Source: Mnemiopsis leidyi (taxonomy: Eukaryota; Ctenophora; Tentaculata; Lobata; Bolinopsidae). From it: 64,000 bases of DNA. Below the pieces are notes generated by a model. The model saw nothing but the letters and a program-made list of their open reading frames with translations, was not told where the DNA came from and made no database searches. Position numbers and translations under genes: made by a program. The stretch covers positions 252,861-316,860 of the forward strand of contig JH153048.1 in NCBI GenBank assembly GCA_000226015.1, read 5' to 3'. Within the stretch, counting starts at the first letter, position 1; every line of letters starts with the position of its first letter. Shown here one piece after another: positions 51,701 to 63,200 of this stretch.

Positions 51701-52841
51701 AACCACACTTTTCAGGTGCCCTGTGTCCGACACCAACTAGTAAACGCCAAGTTGTTCCAGATGGTTCTGTGTCAGAGAGCTGTTCTAGACCGGTACACCC
51801 TCAACTCTACCATCACTGATCAGATCCTGAACTTCTTCTGTGAAACTCTGCACCTGAATTTGGACGAGGAGGGAGACAGGAACGCTCAGCTAGGTTTTTA
51901 AACCAATTTAGTTCTATTTGGATGAGATTTTTACCTACCTTATACTTCAAATGAACTGTTCAGATTAGGATATTGTTTTGTTACAATTACACAATTTCTA
52001 CAGATAAGCCCAAACCTGTCAATATATGTTCAACTGTAATGGCCTTTCATAGTCCTGGTATTGACCTGATACGGGCCTGGTATCGGCCAAATGTAGGCTT
52101 GCTATTGGCTTTGTACCGGTCAGCTTTAGGCCGGAGCTAATCTCCCAAAAAACCCTGTAATGAAACAAAACCTCTCAATTGAAACTACCTATAGGCATAA
52201 ACCAGCCAGAAAACTACGTGCTGAAGCCCCAGAGGGAAGGAGGAGGAAACAACATCTGGGAAGACGAGATGAGGAAGAAGCTGATGTCACTATCAGGGGA
52301 CCCTGCCAGAGCTCAATACATCCTGATGAGGCGAATCAGAGCACCTACCGGTAAAAATAAGATTATCAGACGAGGAATTATGTCAGATACTGTCGATACT
52401 GTGTCAGAGGTAAGACGTGAACCACGTGATGTCTGGTAATGGTTAAAGTGAGTTAATTGGAGGTTAGAGGTATTATTATTAAGTTAGAGGTTAAGTAAGA
52501 GCTATAAAAGTAATAGGTAATGGATCAAACAAAGCAGATCAGCTGACTGTGCCACTAAGGTGAAATTAGAGGCTAGCTGTATAACTTGAACCCTACTATA
52601 ATTTCAGGGTCTAAGTTTATTTAGTAAGCATATCAACGCCACAGATATAATATAATAATATAAAATAACTAATTTGTAATAATTTCAGTATGGCTGCTTC
52701 TCCGTTTACTTAACAGACGAAGCTGAGAATGTTCTACAAAATGAGGTTGTTGGACCACTAGTGAGGACTAAAATAGCTGGAGAGAACGAGGGAGGAGTGG
52801 CAGTTGGGATAGCAGCTATAGACTCCCCTTACTTTGTTTAA
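48800..52841 (+). CDS. GSS: Glutathione synthetase, ten exons, complete
   Basis: Ligates gamma-glutamylcysteine and glycine with ATP, the second step of glutathione synthesis, in the cytosol. Exons: 48800-48925, 49105-49282, 49613-49737, 50121-50250, 50555-50685, 50929-51045, 51322-51417, 51716-51893, 52195-52409, 52689-52841. All introns are GT-AG (179-383 bp), phases agree, total 482 aa (human 474). Hallmarks: L-G-L-S-R-H-D-F-M-F (Arg124); substrate loop V-E-F-N (Glu145, Asn147); F-x-Y-F-D-Q; V-V-Y-F-R-x-x-Y; Gly-rich ATP loop K371-P-Q-R-E-G-G-G-N-N380; R-T-K (458-460); Ala-rich loop G-G-V-A-V-G (467-472). Differences from human are seen: M-E-K-I is M-R-R-I and the Tyr after G-G-G-N-N-L is Trp. 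Exon 1 uses an uncommon GTTTGT donor, the least certain junction. A minisatellite begins within the last codons. AATAAA lies at 53212-53217. Confidence 0.96.
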
Positions 52842-53147
52842 AAAGAAGTTGGGACAGCTATATTGACTCCCCTTACTTTGTTTAAAAAGAAGTTGGGATA
52901 GCTATATTGACTCCCCTTACTTTGTTTAAAAAGAAGTTGGATAGCTATATAGACTCCCCTTTCTTTGTTTAAAAAGAAGTTGGGATAGCTATATTGACTC
53001 CCGTACTTTGTTTAAAAAGAAGTTAGGATAGCTATATTGATTCCCCTTACTTTGTTTAAAAAGCAGTTGGATAGCTATATTGACTCCTCTACTTTGTTTA
53101 AAAAGCAGTTGGGATAGCAGCTATATTGATTCCCCTTACTTTGTTTG
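52803..53147. repeat. 43-44 bp minisatellite derived from the GSS coding end
   Basis: Eight copies of a unit containing AGTTGGGATAGC and CTCCCCTTACTTTGTTTAA are spaced about 42-47 bp apart. The first copy is the last 13-14 codons and stop of the glutathione synthetase gene. Inner copies have lost three bases; the eighth keeps the coding-like GGGATAGCAGCTAT. Confidence 0.95.
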
Positions 53148-53211
53148 AGTAAATTGGACTTACAAAAATTTCCACAGAGTCTAATTGATCAAAATTTATC
53201 TCAATTCCAGC

Positions 53212-53217
53212 AATAAA
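53212..53217 (+). terminator. Candidate polyadenylation signal for GSS
   Basis: AATAAA 371 bp after the stop codon and just beyond the minisatellite. If used, the 3' UTR contains the whole array. Confidence 0.45.
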
Positions 53218-54225
53218 GTTGGAGCCTATCTTTATCGATATGGCCAACGCCTTATTAAATAATGAATATGCCGAATTTTTGAGCATTGATTGTTCCCTGA
53301 AGTCTTGATTATGAGATTCGGCCTAATCCAATGTGGAAAAACTAATAAAATCAATTTGATAATGATCATCAATTTGCGGACTATTGCATGTTTTACCAAT
53401 CTTTATGGTAAATGGTTTAATTTTTCTACTCTAATGCTTGGTTTGGCTCACGTTTTGTAATGACCCCAATCCCTTCTGCCATTTATCGAAACACTTATTA
53501 TTTGAGTTTGTGTGTCTTTATGCTATGCATAACAATTTAAATCTTTTCAATGGTATAAACCATGCCCATCTGTCTGAGCTATTTCATTTCTAAGAAAATG
53601 ATGTTTTTAATTTTTAGTTTGGGGGGGGGGGTAATCTGGCGGTTGCTTATTAATATTATCATTTTCTAGTGAAAATACCGGCCGCAATCTTTTTTTGCAA
53701 AATATTTAAATGTAGCTACTATTTTATTATGCGCAGAATTCAGTTTAGGCTTTCCTACTGCAACTGCATAAAATCTTTTTGGTAGCAAACTATAAAGTTA
53801 AAGTACCAAGGGTTAAGAGGCCGGAAAAAAGAAGACCGAGATATATTGCCTAAAGAAAGGGTGGGAGGGAGTATTAACCGGCGCACAAAATTCACCGTAT
53901 AATGGACACTTATATAGCCACTATAATATTTTAGGACTGCCATTTGCAGTTTTAGTTGTTCTTGAATATAATTTGCTTTATTATAGAAATTATCAACATC
54001 ATGAGACAAAATAAGCGCAGGACTTTCAATTGTTCACCATAACCCAGCTCTCACAGACGACTTTTTTCGTGACCACAGCCGTATTTCCCTTAATCAAATA
54101 CTTTGACCCGACCTTAGATAGATATATCATTTCGTCAATCAGGCTGAAATAGTTTTTTCTGCCACTAACCTTGCTGTGATTTGTTAGTCATACGTCTTCT
54201 TTTAGGTATATTAGTGTTAACTTTT
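53218..54225. other. Noncoding stretch
   Basis: AT-rich intergenic DNA with an 11-base G tract at 53621-53631. I see no gene. Confidence 0.5.
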
Positions 54226-54229
54226 TGTG

Positions 54230-54480
54230 GTGTCATAGGACCGGTAGATCAATTTATAGAGCACTCATCTAGATCCAGAGGTTGTCGGATCATACCCGAC
54301 TCGACACGGTGCCGGTCCATGAATTCTCTGAATTGACTATCAGTGGAAATCGTGTCCGTTCAAATATATCTGCTCCACACATAGCTTGGTTGATCCTAAT
54401 TCGGCCCACCCGAGACAGCATGACTCTCGTTTCTGCTCTCTAAGACCATTGCTAGACCTCAGTTTTTCGGGGTCAATGTT
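54230..54480 (+). mobile_element. tRNA-derived SINE
   Basis: The first 75 bases read as a tRNA: GGTAGATCAATTTATAGAGC (D arm and A-box), an anticodon region CATCTAGATCCAGAGG, then CGGATCATACCCGACTC (B-box and T arm, mutated). A tRNA-unrelated body follows (ATGAATTCTCTGAATTGAC onward). No target-site duplication was found, so the right end is approximate. Confidence 0.6.
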
Positions 54481-54839
54481 TTAGTTTTTAAAGCCCAGCC
54501 TCTGTTGTCAGTAGTAACTGGTCCCTTTAGTACGCAGTTTTAAATAAAGTTATTTTTATGAGTAGGTTTATTAATGGACAACTGGATCAATTAATAAAAT
54601 CGTAAATTCGTAAAAAATGCGTTCTACTTCAAATGATTTGATTTATAATTAAAATCTAGATTGACAGCTCAACACCGAATTTCAAAGCTTTAGTTGCGAC
54701 TTGTGATCAGTGTTATATATACTCCCTCTGTTTTATGAAGTTTTAAATTTGAAGGCCCAATTATTCTGAAAAAACAGCATAATAGAAAGGTACTACTACT
54801 TACTGTAACAACAGATTAAGATTCGACATAAAATCAAAA

Positions 54840-56280
54840 CCTGGGTTGGTACAAGACATAAAGAGAGGGTCCCTTTTTAACTCTCTGTCAGACAATTTTG
54901 AGGGTGACCCCACGTCTCAGACGTTGCCTGACCTGCTGCCGCAAAGCGACAGCCCCCGCAACACAAGGAAACACCCCACCAAATCCCCTCATCGCACCTG
55001 CTCGAGGTCCAGCATGCAGATCCTAGAGCCTGGCACATCCTTGGATTCCGAACAGTTGACGCACCAAAATTTTGGTCATTCACAATCTTCGCCAACACTC
55101 ATTTCAGGTAACACATCTGTGTTGGTTGGCCCTCGATGAGGCTATGGCAGGACAGTTGACCTACAAGTACAAGCGTCCAATTCCTTTCCAAGGAAAACCG
55201 AAACCCATCTAGCAAGCCCGCCAAGCCACACATGCAACACGTTACACCTCCCCCATCTACACCCTCGTGTCTTTCTTCATACATCAGCCTGTTCCCTTGC
55301 CGAGCAACATCTCCAGCCATCTCTTATTATTACCTGCCATGCTCTTCCATTTCTTTCCATGTGTAGCCTAGCAACACCAGTAAGACCACTGTTTATACTT
55401 CCAGTGATCTCTTGACATTGCCAGTCATGTTCTTCAGTTTCTGCTGATTGTTCTTTGGAATTTTGTCTTCGGGAGCCTAACCTACAACGGGTAGTTTAGT
55501 GATCGTCTAGGCCCTGGATTGGACTTCTCCAGATTTTCTCTTTACCATTTACCTCTGCTGAACTGCAATCACTTCATCTCAGCCAATACCTTAATTTCCT
55601 CCCCTAGAGTTAATTCTAGAGCACTTACCTCCGGACACATTTATCTACTTATCTAGGATACTTCCAACTGGATCCTTAGGTATTACACCAGACAATACTT
55701 GCAAGTATTTTGTAGCAACGCCAGAAACACCAGATCTTCTGCCCTGCCCTGACTATTGTTTGACATTCTTGCTTCGGTAGCTTTTTCCTCAATCAAGGTT
55801 TCTCTACTCTTTCCTTGCCAGTTTGTTTCATCTTGACCTAGTACCTCGTTTTGCAGCCTTCTTTAGTACTTCACCCGTCACTGTGGGGCTGCAACCAGAC
55901 TGTAATCGAGACACTGTGCTGGTCTGTCATCTACCACGAAGAAAACGCACAGGACGCCGTACAGGCTTGACTAAAGCTGGCCTGAGGGCAGCTCGGGAGT
56001 GTCGGCTGAGATTACTGCTTTTTTTTTCGTCGAGCAGCCTCAGCTATATCTGATCAGTATAGCTGAGCCACCTGATTAGTTATCTGGGGTTGCTCAGCGT
56101 CTTCTTTCTGGTGCACTTGCGTTGACAGCTCTCTGTCAGCCCTCTTTCTCCTTCCTTGTGTTCTGTTACGAATTCATCCAGCATCCTTCTACTCCTTTCC
56201 AATTGTCATCCTGTCCGTCAATTCTATGCTTTCAAGGCAAAGTTGAAGCCTGCACTTGATAATTAGAAGCAGATGGATCT
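54840..56280. other. Pyrimidine-rich unassigned segment
   Basis: GC content rises compared with the surroundings and the + strand is rich in C and T. The longest frames (54846-55139, 55823-56053) show no domain. It could be an old transposon, an untranslated region or a non-coding transcript; I cannot decide. Confidence 0.3.
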
Positions 56281-56485
56281 AAGTTTAGAAGAAGTTTTAC
56301 TTGGAGCAGGTTTGTCTACTTAATATATTCCTATATTATTGTAATCTATATTTTGTCTATTTACCGCTTTATTCCCGCCAGCTCGTTTAGAATAGTGTCC
56401 GGACCTTTCTCTTGGTGACCCTGCTATGGTGACCCTGCTATGGCCCCAGGCTTTAGTGTATTTAGTGTATTCAATATATATATAC

Positions 56486-56512
56486 ATGAAACCAAAACCT
56501 AACAACGTTTAG
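56486..56512 (+). promoter_or_regulatory. Possible uORF ending one base before the start codon
   Basis: An ATG at 56486 opens a nine-codon frame whose TAG ends at 56512, followed by G and the ATG of the large gene (TAG-G-ATG). A TATATATA at about 56475 precedes it. If the transcript starts upstream, initiation at the main ATG would need leaky scanning or reinitiation. The same bases could instead be a TTTAG splice acceptor. Confidence 0.3.
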
Positions 56513-56513
56513 G

Positions 56514-59500
56514 ATGTCCAGGTCAAGTGCATCCTCGAAGATTGTCTTGTTCCTGGCATTATTTTGCATTTTGACGACCAGTATACAGCCGCATCCAGTG
56601 AATACTGCTGCAGAGGACACTCGCTTGAAGAACCATAATTCTTCTAAAAACCCCAAAGGTGTGATTGTGAATCTTACATCTAGAAATGAGAGCATAAACC
56701 TCGTGAATGAAACTCTTGAAGAAAGCACTGCTGAGGATAAAAACTCAAGCTTTGTGAACATCACAGAAGAAAGCAGTGTATTTTCATCAGAGTACAGCGC
56801 ACAATGCTCAACTGATAAACTTAAAAGCGGAGCGATCATTGCTTGTTCCAAAGTCGAAGACCCGTTTTCCGAGACCAGAGATCTTATCGAAGATCTGTGG
56901 TATGGTGGTCGGGAAGGGGTTCCATACTCGGATGCATATGAAAATCGTCGAGTATTTTGGTCAAGCGGGGCGAGCAGCTATCACAAGGAAATGATTGACA
57001 AAAAAGAAGCAGGTGAGGTTTTAAACGATCTTGAAAATTCTAGAATCTTTCCAGAAAAGATAGAACTTGAAAAGCGTTCCACCGGAAAGATGATAGAGAT
57101 TGCTGGCAAAGGACTCAAAGTCATAAAATCTATCGCAAGTGTTGCTCAAGTTGTTTATCCAGTCATGAATATGATGATGATGTTCCTACCTGCATCTCAG
57201 TCGCCGGAGCTGAAAGCAATTCAGGCTGGTTTTGCAGAAACAAATGCAGCTTTAGATGCACTATCACTCAAACTGGACCAACTGGAAGACAAGTCCGACT
57301 TTAACGCAATACTGCCCATCCTGATAAACTTCGAGGGGAGTGTTGGTCACGGAATGGAGAAATACAACACTCTCACGATGTATTTGAGTCACGCTGACGG
57401 AAATTTATCGTCTCGAGGAAAGTCCTTGCTTGAAGATCTCATCAACTACGTTAGAGATAATGGGGATATCGGACGGCAGTTGCAGCTGATCACGAAACAC
57501 ATAGTAAAGGGATTAGATACCGCTCATAATGGCGAACGTCTTCTATCCACATATCGGAGGGCTGAAAAGAATGACTGCTCGAAAATCGTTCCATTCGGTC
57601 TAAAGCTTCTTACTCTCATCCAGAATGCTCAAAAGTTGCAGTTCTTTTATGAACTTAACCAAGGAATTGTCAGCTCTTTCGATGACAAAGGCTATCCGAA
57701 GGATATCTACGATATTCACGTAGAAATTGTGGAACAGTACGCCTATTGTAATAGAGAAGTTACGCAATACGTTGTAGATGTAAGTTACAGCCAACTTACT
57801 TCATTAATACCTAAGCTCTTATTAACCCGTTTCTTGCTCTTTGACTTGTCCATCTGTTTTTTGCTAAAATATTACTTGAAGTAGTAATCAATTAATAATT
57901 TCAACTAACATTAGGATTTTAATATAACTATATATATAACTTATAATTGATAATAAGTTTCAATTTAAAATCGTCGGTCGTTTAACTGCATTCTTGCTAA
58001 AGTCATATTATAACAGTTTCTATTTCAGGAAATTTCCATTCTACGGGATAGACAAATGTCCTTGGACGATATCGCGAAAATATTGCAGCAAAAGTATCCA
58101 CTCTACGATTTTGCATTTGTAGAAGACCACAGGAAAAAAGACCGAATGTCATTTATAAGCTCTACGGGTGGAGTGAAGGAGCTGGAAATAGAACTTTCCG
58201 AGCTCTCGAAGGATGACAGAAAAGACAGGAGTTTGAAATTGTTTATCTTTCCACGAGACAAAACGGAAAAGATTAATGAAGCTGTGAATATTTTGAAAGA
58301 TGCAATAAAAACCTCCGATGCATTAAAAGATGAAAATCTACCTATCGTGGAAGGTTATAATAATCAAAATCAAATAGAGTTTGATAACCAGGTAAAATGG
58401 CTATGGAATAAAATTCAAGAACAATTAGACCAACCTAGATTTGCAGAAATTCAAAAGCACCTCAGTTTTGCAGCTTTCAGTTTGAATACGGGAAATCCGG
58501 ACGACATTTTTCTTTCTAACTGGCACACAGAAGAGGTCCTGAAGGTTAGAACACAATCGTGTTCCTATAACACACGCCATGGATATAATGGTTGCAATGA
58601 TGTTTACCACAAAATAAAGTTTGCCTTTTTCTTGAAGTTGAAAACTGATTTGCAACTACCTTGCGTCAATGGTCATGTGATACAATCATCATTTGATGGG
58701 AGTAGTCCATTTTGTCTCTGTAACTATGGATACGGTGGTGACCAATGTGACGTTTCTCTGATTACCAACCCTGAAAATAGTCTCATCTCATCCATTCTTG
58801 CCATCTCGGAAAAGTACAAGGTACCAGGGATGTCTGATCTACAAGATCAGATCGATGAGCAGACTGAAAAGATAATAAACAGTTTGGAAGGAAACAAACT
58901 GGAAATCATCGCAGAGGTTCGTAGTATCAACAGCGGACTGCAGAAGAATAAAAACACAGTACTCGCAGCACAATCCTTGATACTCAATCAGATGAAAACT
59001 GAGACAAATAAGGTTCTTGGGGAGTTTGCAAATCTTAAAGTGGCCTTGGAAACTGCCCTTGAGAAGGAACGGTATGACCGAATGATGAGGTCAGAACAGT
59101 CTACTAATGTGATTGTGCATAGTATCGTTGAGGTGGCCCAACAGATCACCGATAAGCTAGTCAGTCTTGACAGGAAAACCATTGAAAACAGATACTTTGA
59201 TGAGTTGAGTCTGCATGTGCCGGTGTTCCAGAGAGTATTCGAGTATGCTAGCTCTGCCGCTTCCTCGGAACACATGAAGGAAATGTTCAGTCAATATCTG
59301 GATCAAAACAAGCATTATTTCTACGTGGCAAGAGAAGCCCTCACCCACGCTGTTGTAGGACGACCAGATTCTTATTTGAGAGCTCAGATGGATGGGTACA
59401 TGACATCTGGATGTACTGAAGAATACAACGAAGAAATAAGATCAACCTGGGAAATGCTGCTGGACCTCCATTCCTCCACATACGTGATGGAATACTGGGA

Positions 59501-60458
59501 CATGAACTATCGATGGCGAAAAGCTTTGTTAAGCAGGGATAAAGACGAAATGGCGGCTATACAGGAACAAAGGACTTTCCTAAAAGAGCAATTAGATATT
59601 GAGAGTGATTTGCTGAGCAAGGAATATGATTCAAGTTGTCCATCGTTTGAAATGGCTCAAATTGTTGGCGGTGGTTGCAAAGAAGGGTTCGTGTTCCGAG
59701 GCCAGACAGTGAGGAACATAAAATGTCTTGAGGCGCATGAGAACATGATACTGAGATCTTCAGGAACATTGACTGAGGAAATACTTTGTCAGGATGATGG
59801 ACAATGGAATGTCGATATGGACGACCTGATGTGTGTTCAAAGCTGTGAACATGACGGTACAAAGTTTGTTATCGGAGACACAAGGAAATTGCCATTACCG
59901 AACATTGGTTTTCATTGGGTAAACTCAGATAAAGAAGTCGTTACAGAATCAGAATGCCTCTTTAACCCCCATAACAACACGGCTGTATGGTCCCACTATG
60001 AAGAAGAAGATATCGATGAGTGTATTTCTGGAGAGGAATTATGTGGGTACCATGGCTCCTGTGTAAATGCAATAGGCTCATATACATGTAACTGTGAAGA
60101 AGGGTTTTCATTTAACCCGGGTTCAGGATGTGAGGATGTAAACGAGTGTACAGTTGGTGGAAGAGGATCAATATCTTGCATGGTGAGCCAGCAGTTAGGG
60201 GTTTGCAACAATACTGAGGGGAGTTATGAATGCATTTGTCTGGTTGGAGCTTACAAATCTGGTTCTCAAGAGTGCAATCCTTGTCCGTGTCATGAGGATG
60301 GTGTCACGCCCAGTTTCTGTGATGTTAAGACAGGTGAATGCTTTTGCAAGGATCGAGTGGGAGAAGAAGATTGTAGTGCTTGTCAGGTAGGCCACTTTGA
60401 TTTTCCAACATGCAAAAAATGTCAGCTGTGCCATACTGACGGCAGACGGCACTACTGA
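56514..60458 (+). CDS. Large secreted multidomain EGF/laminin-EGF protein, frame broken at 3' end
   Basis: Two exons (56514-57779 and 58029-60458, GT-AG, phase 0) encode 1231 residues to a premature TGA. Residues 1-25 are a signal peptide. Six N-glycosylation sequons lie in residues 42-84. A dibasic Lys187-Arg188 could be a processing site, followed by a hydrophobic helix (about 205-225) and an amphipathic coiled-coil-like stretch. Exon 2 has one EGF-like module (about 633-665), a long helical region, a sushi-like Cys segment (about 959-1023), two calcium-binding EGF modules opening with D-I-D-E-C and D-V-N-E-C (from about 1084), then laminin-type EGF repeats. The N-terminal helical part plus EGF and TSP1 modules recalls the SE-cephalotoxin-like family (salivary and skeletal-matrix proteins), but this is tentative and no toxicity is implied. 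The frame fails at a 7-bp duplication; see the next entry. Confidence 0.88.
60438..60451. repeat. 7-bp tandem duplication that breaks the reading frame
   Basis: GACGGCA occurs twice in a row (60438-60444, 60445-60451). Coding quality switches from one frame to another exactly here, and the first frame ends in TGA at 60456-60458. Confidence 0.85.
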
Positions 60459-61137
60459 AAAAATATGTAACCCTGACAATGGTACTTGTTTATGTAAATC
60501 AGTTACATATGGCGATCGATGTGACAGATGCTGCCCGGAATTGAACTGTGAAAGTGATTACCAACCATTTCCACGTTGCGACCCTCTTGTCAGGCATGGG
60601 ACACTGAGTTCCTGGACTAGTTGGAGTAGCTGGAGTGATCTTGGAAGCTGCGACGGTTACTCATACGGATATGACCAGAAAAGGAGTCGAAGTCGCACTT
60701 GCAACGATCGCACTAAGACTAGACACGGCAAATCTTGTGGGGATGATCGATTATATGAAACTGAAAGTCAGCCTCTATCTGTTTGTAAGTCCGTTACTGG
60801 TTACGCCCTAAAAACGTCCTGTCGATCGTACGCAGGGACATACGGAAATATTCAGTTTGGTATTAGGCAAAATGGCATCGAGTGTCATTCTTATAAAAGT
60901 ACCATTTCCGGGCCAGATGGATGCAAATCGTATTACAGATCTGGAAGTCAGGGATGCAGTAAACGCTTTGACACAACAAAGCCGATAGAGATAAGAATCT
61001 TGAATGATCATTGGAATAACGCATATGTCGATTACTTTAGTGTGTTAATAGGTGGCAGCAGCAGATACTGGAAAGGGCGGGAAAAGATGATTGATCATGA
61101 CAGTGGGACGGAGTGGCACTCGGCTTCCTACGGCTAA
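60452..61137 (+). pseudogene. 3' part of the multidomain gene in a shifted frame (TSP1 and C-terminal region)
   Basis: This frame continues a laminin-type EGF repeat (C-N-P-D-N-G-T-C-L-C), then a thrombospondin type-1 module (W-T-S-W-S-S-W-S-D-L with following R-S-R-T-C) and a C-terminal segment with six or more cysteines that I do not recognise, ending in TAA. It is out of frame with the preceding exon because of the 7-bp duplication. Either the allele makes a truncated protein, or the duplication is an assembly error. AATAAA candidates lie near 61490 and 61593. Confidence 0.8.
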
Positions 61138-61910
61138 GGACAAACTGAAAGTGGACTGCCTGCTGCCAAAATGGACAGATACTGATTTAAAAATGTTGTT
61201 ACCTACAAGTTCAACATTTTTGCTTAGATTTAGTTCACAGTAGTTAGCACCAATATTAGTTAAATTAGCGTATCTAATTGAAATATTCGATTTATTTAGT
61301 GTGCGTGAAATTTCAGATCTTTTTATAACAGTAAGGGTATAAATATGCCTCGAAATATAGTGAACAAGTAGACTAACATATAGCTCGAGATTATTCCAAA
61401 ATAAGAAAAAAACAGAAAAGATTAAAAAAAAACGAAACAATATTAGAATTGCATGATTCCCATTATCAGTTTAAACTTTAGGTTACACCGAATAAATTTA
61501 ATCATATTTGCATCTTTTTCTCTGAAAATCGAATATCAAATATTGATTTTCGGCATATCTTGATCGCAGTGACTGCTGATTCATCTTAAGACAATAAAGT
61601 GATTTTAGAAATTGATAATTTAGAGTTAGTTAAGTTTTACCTTAAGGTGTTTGACTCTTTGCACAAAATCATGTTTTTCAAAAGAATTATTGATTGAGCT
61701 CGAACTTCGATGAACAATCCTAAACAATATGATATGTCAGTTTCTATTGCCAACTATTTTTAACAAATCCTTACCTGTAACTCAAATCCGTGATGAAAAG
61801 CTCATTTCATTTACAGTTACAAAATTCTGTTATGAACACTGAAGACTTAACGACAATTGCGATGAAGGTGAAACAGTACGGTGTTCTGCCGCTGATAACC
61901 GCTCACCACT
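61138..61910. other. 3' flank of the multidomain gene
   Basis: AT-rich DNA with two AATAAA sites; no other feature seen. Confidence 0.5.
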
Positions 61911-61911
61911 C

Positions 61912-62087
61912 TGAAGTCTAAACATTTGCTCACCACTCTAAACATTTGCTCACCACTCTGAAGTCTAAACATTTGCTCACCACTCTGAAGTCTAAACATT
62001 TGCTCACCACTCTGAAGTCTAAACATTTGCTCACCACTCTGAAGTCTAAACATTTGCTCACCACTATGAAGTCTAAACATTTGCGAC
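61912..62087. repeat. 27-bp minisatellite, about 6 copies
   Basis: Units contain CTGAAGTCTAAACATTTGCT and CACCACT. The first junction shows a shortened unit. It shares its 27-bp length with the 19.3 kb array but not its sequence. Confidence 0.93.
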
Positions 62088-62740
62088 CTAAGCAGAGGTA
62101 CATTTGTATTCTTAATTCAATTTCATACCTTTTTCAAAGGATGAAAGAAATTTTTAGACAAATAGAACACATCGTAATATGACAACAATTTTTGATCTTT
62201 CTTGATGAATAAAAAAGCTAAAACCATGCATCACAAAATTTTATTGTAACAATATCTTTAAACATGGATTTATGATTAAATAGTCTTGGCTTTTAATATT
62301 TTACGATCTAATCGTCAAAATTTAACATTTTGTCTCGTGTAATTTTACGATCAGCCAGGTTCCGATTACAATTTTAATCTACGACTGATTACGTTCCAAA
62401 AGCAGTTAACAGTCTGTAAGCCCGACATTATAGGGCCACATGAGATGCAGGTTAGTGAATTTCAAGATCAAAACTAGCTTTTAGGGATACGATGAAACAA
62501 GATCATTGCGACTTACAAAGTTATAACAAACATTTTCGAAAATTGCTGCAAAGTTTGTCAGAAAAAGCTTATTACACATAAAAAGTGGTGACCAACGTCC
62601 TGTCCCAGAACATCGTGCCCCAGAACGTTGTTACCTAGAGATTTTGCCCCAGTGACGTCCTGCTCCACAACAGATAGTGATAGACTTAGCATATGGCGGT
62701 CGCTAGTGCAAAATCTGTGGGACAAATGTTGTAGGCACGA
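62088..62740. other. Noncoding stretch
   Basis: AT-rich; a short patch at 62590-62670 repeats phrases of the type ACGTCCTG and CCCCAG. I see no gene. Confidence 0.45.
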
Positions 62741-62741
62741 T

Positions 62742-63000
62742 GTAGCTCTAGTACATAGCTCTAGTACATAGCTCTAGTACATAGCTCTAGTACATAGCTC
62801 TAGTACATAGCTCTAGTACATAGCTCTAGTACATAGCTCTAGTACATAGCTCTAGTACATAGCTCTAGTACATAGCTCTAGTACATAGCTCTAGTACATA
62901 GCTCTAGTACATAGCTCTAGTACATAGCTCTAGTACATAGCTCTAGTACATAGCTCTAGTACATAGCTCTAGTACATAGCTCTAGTACATATCTCTATAG
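62742..63000. repeat. 13-bp minisatellite, about 19 copies
   Basis: The unit TAGCTCTAGTACA is repeated almost perfectly about 19 times and degenerates at the right end. Confidence 0.97.
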
Positions 63001-63171
63001 TACATGTCGTTGTATGTTACAAATATCTCCACAGGTCTACCCGTCAAACAGTGGCTTTATAACCAAGCGTAATTGCCGGCGTCTGTCATAAGTTCTTTAC
63101 AGAATCATGCCTGCAATCCGTCAACTGCCGGCTGTAATGACACTCGCCCTAATTAGGAGGAGCCCTTATTA

Positions 63172-63200
63172 GTAACCATGGTTACCGATACCATGGTTCC
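63172..63200. promoter_or_regulatory. X-box-like palindrome
   Basis: GTAACCATGGTTAC is a perfect 14-bp palindrome of the RFX X-box type, followed ten bases on by a second CCATGGTT. Confidence 0.3.

Noticed and set aside
54846-55139. 97-codon frame as a separate gene
   Set aside because: No recognisable domain, and the minus strand is also open in the same place; kept only as an unassigned segment.
61847-62182. Frames with repeating Met-Phe-Arg-Leu or Leu-Leu-Thr-Thr-Leu
   Set aside because: Caused by the 27-bp minisatellite.
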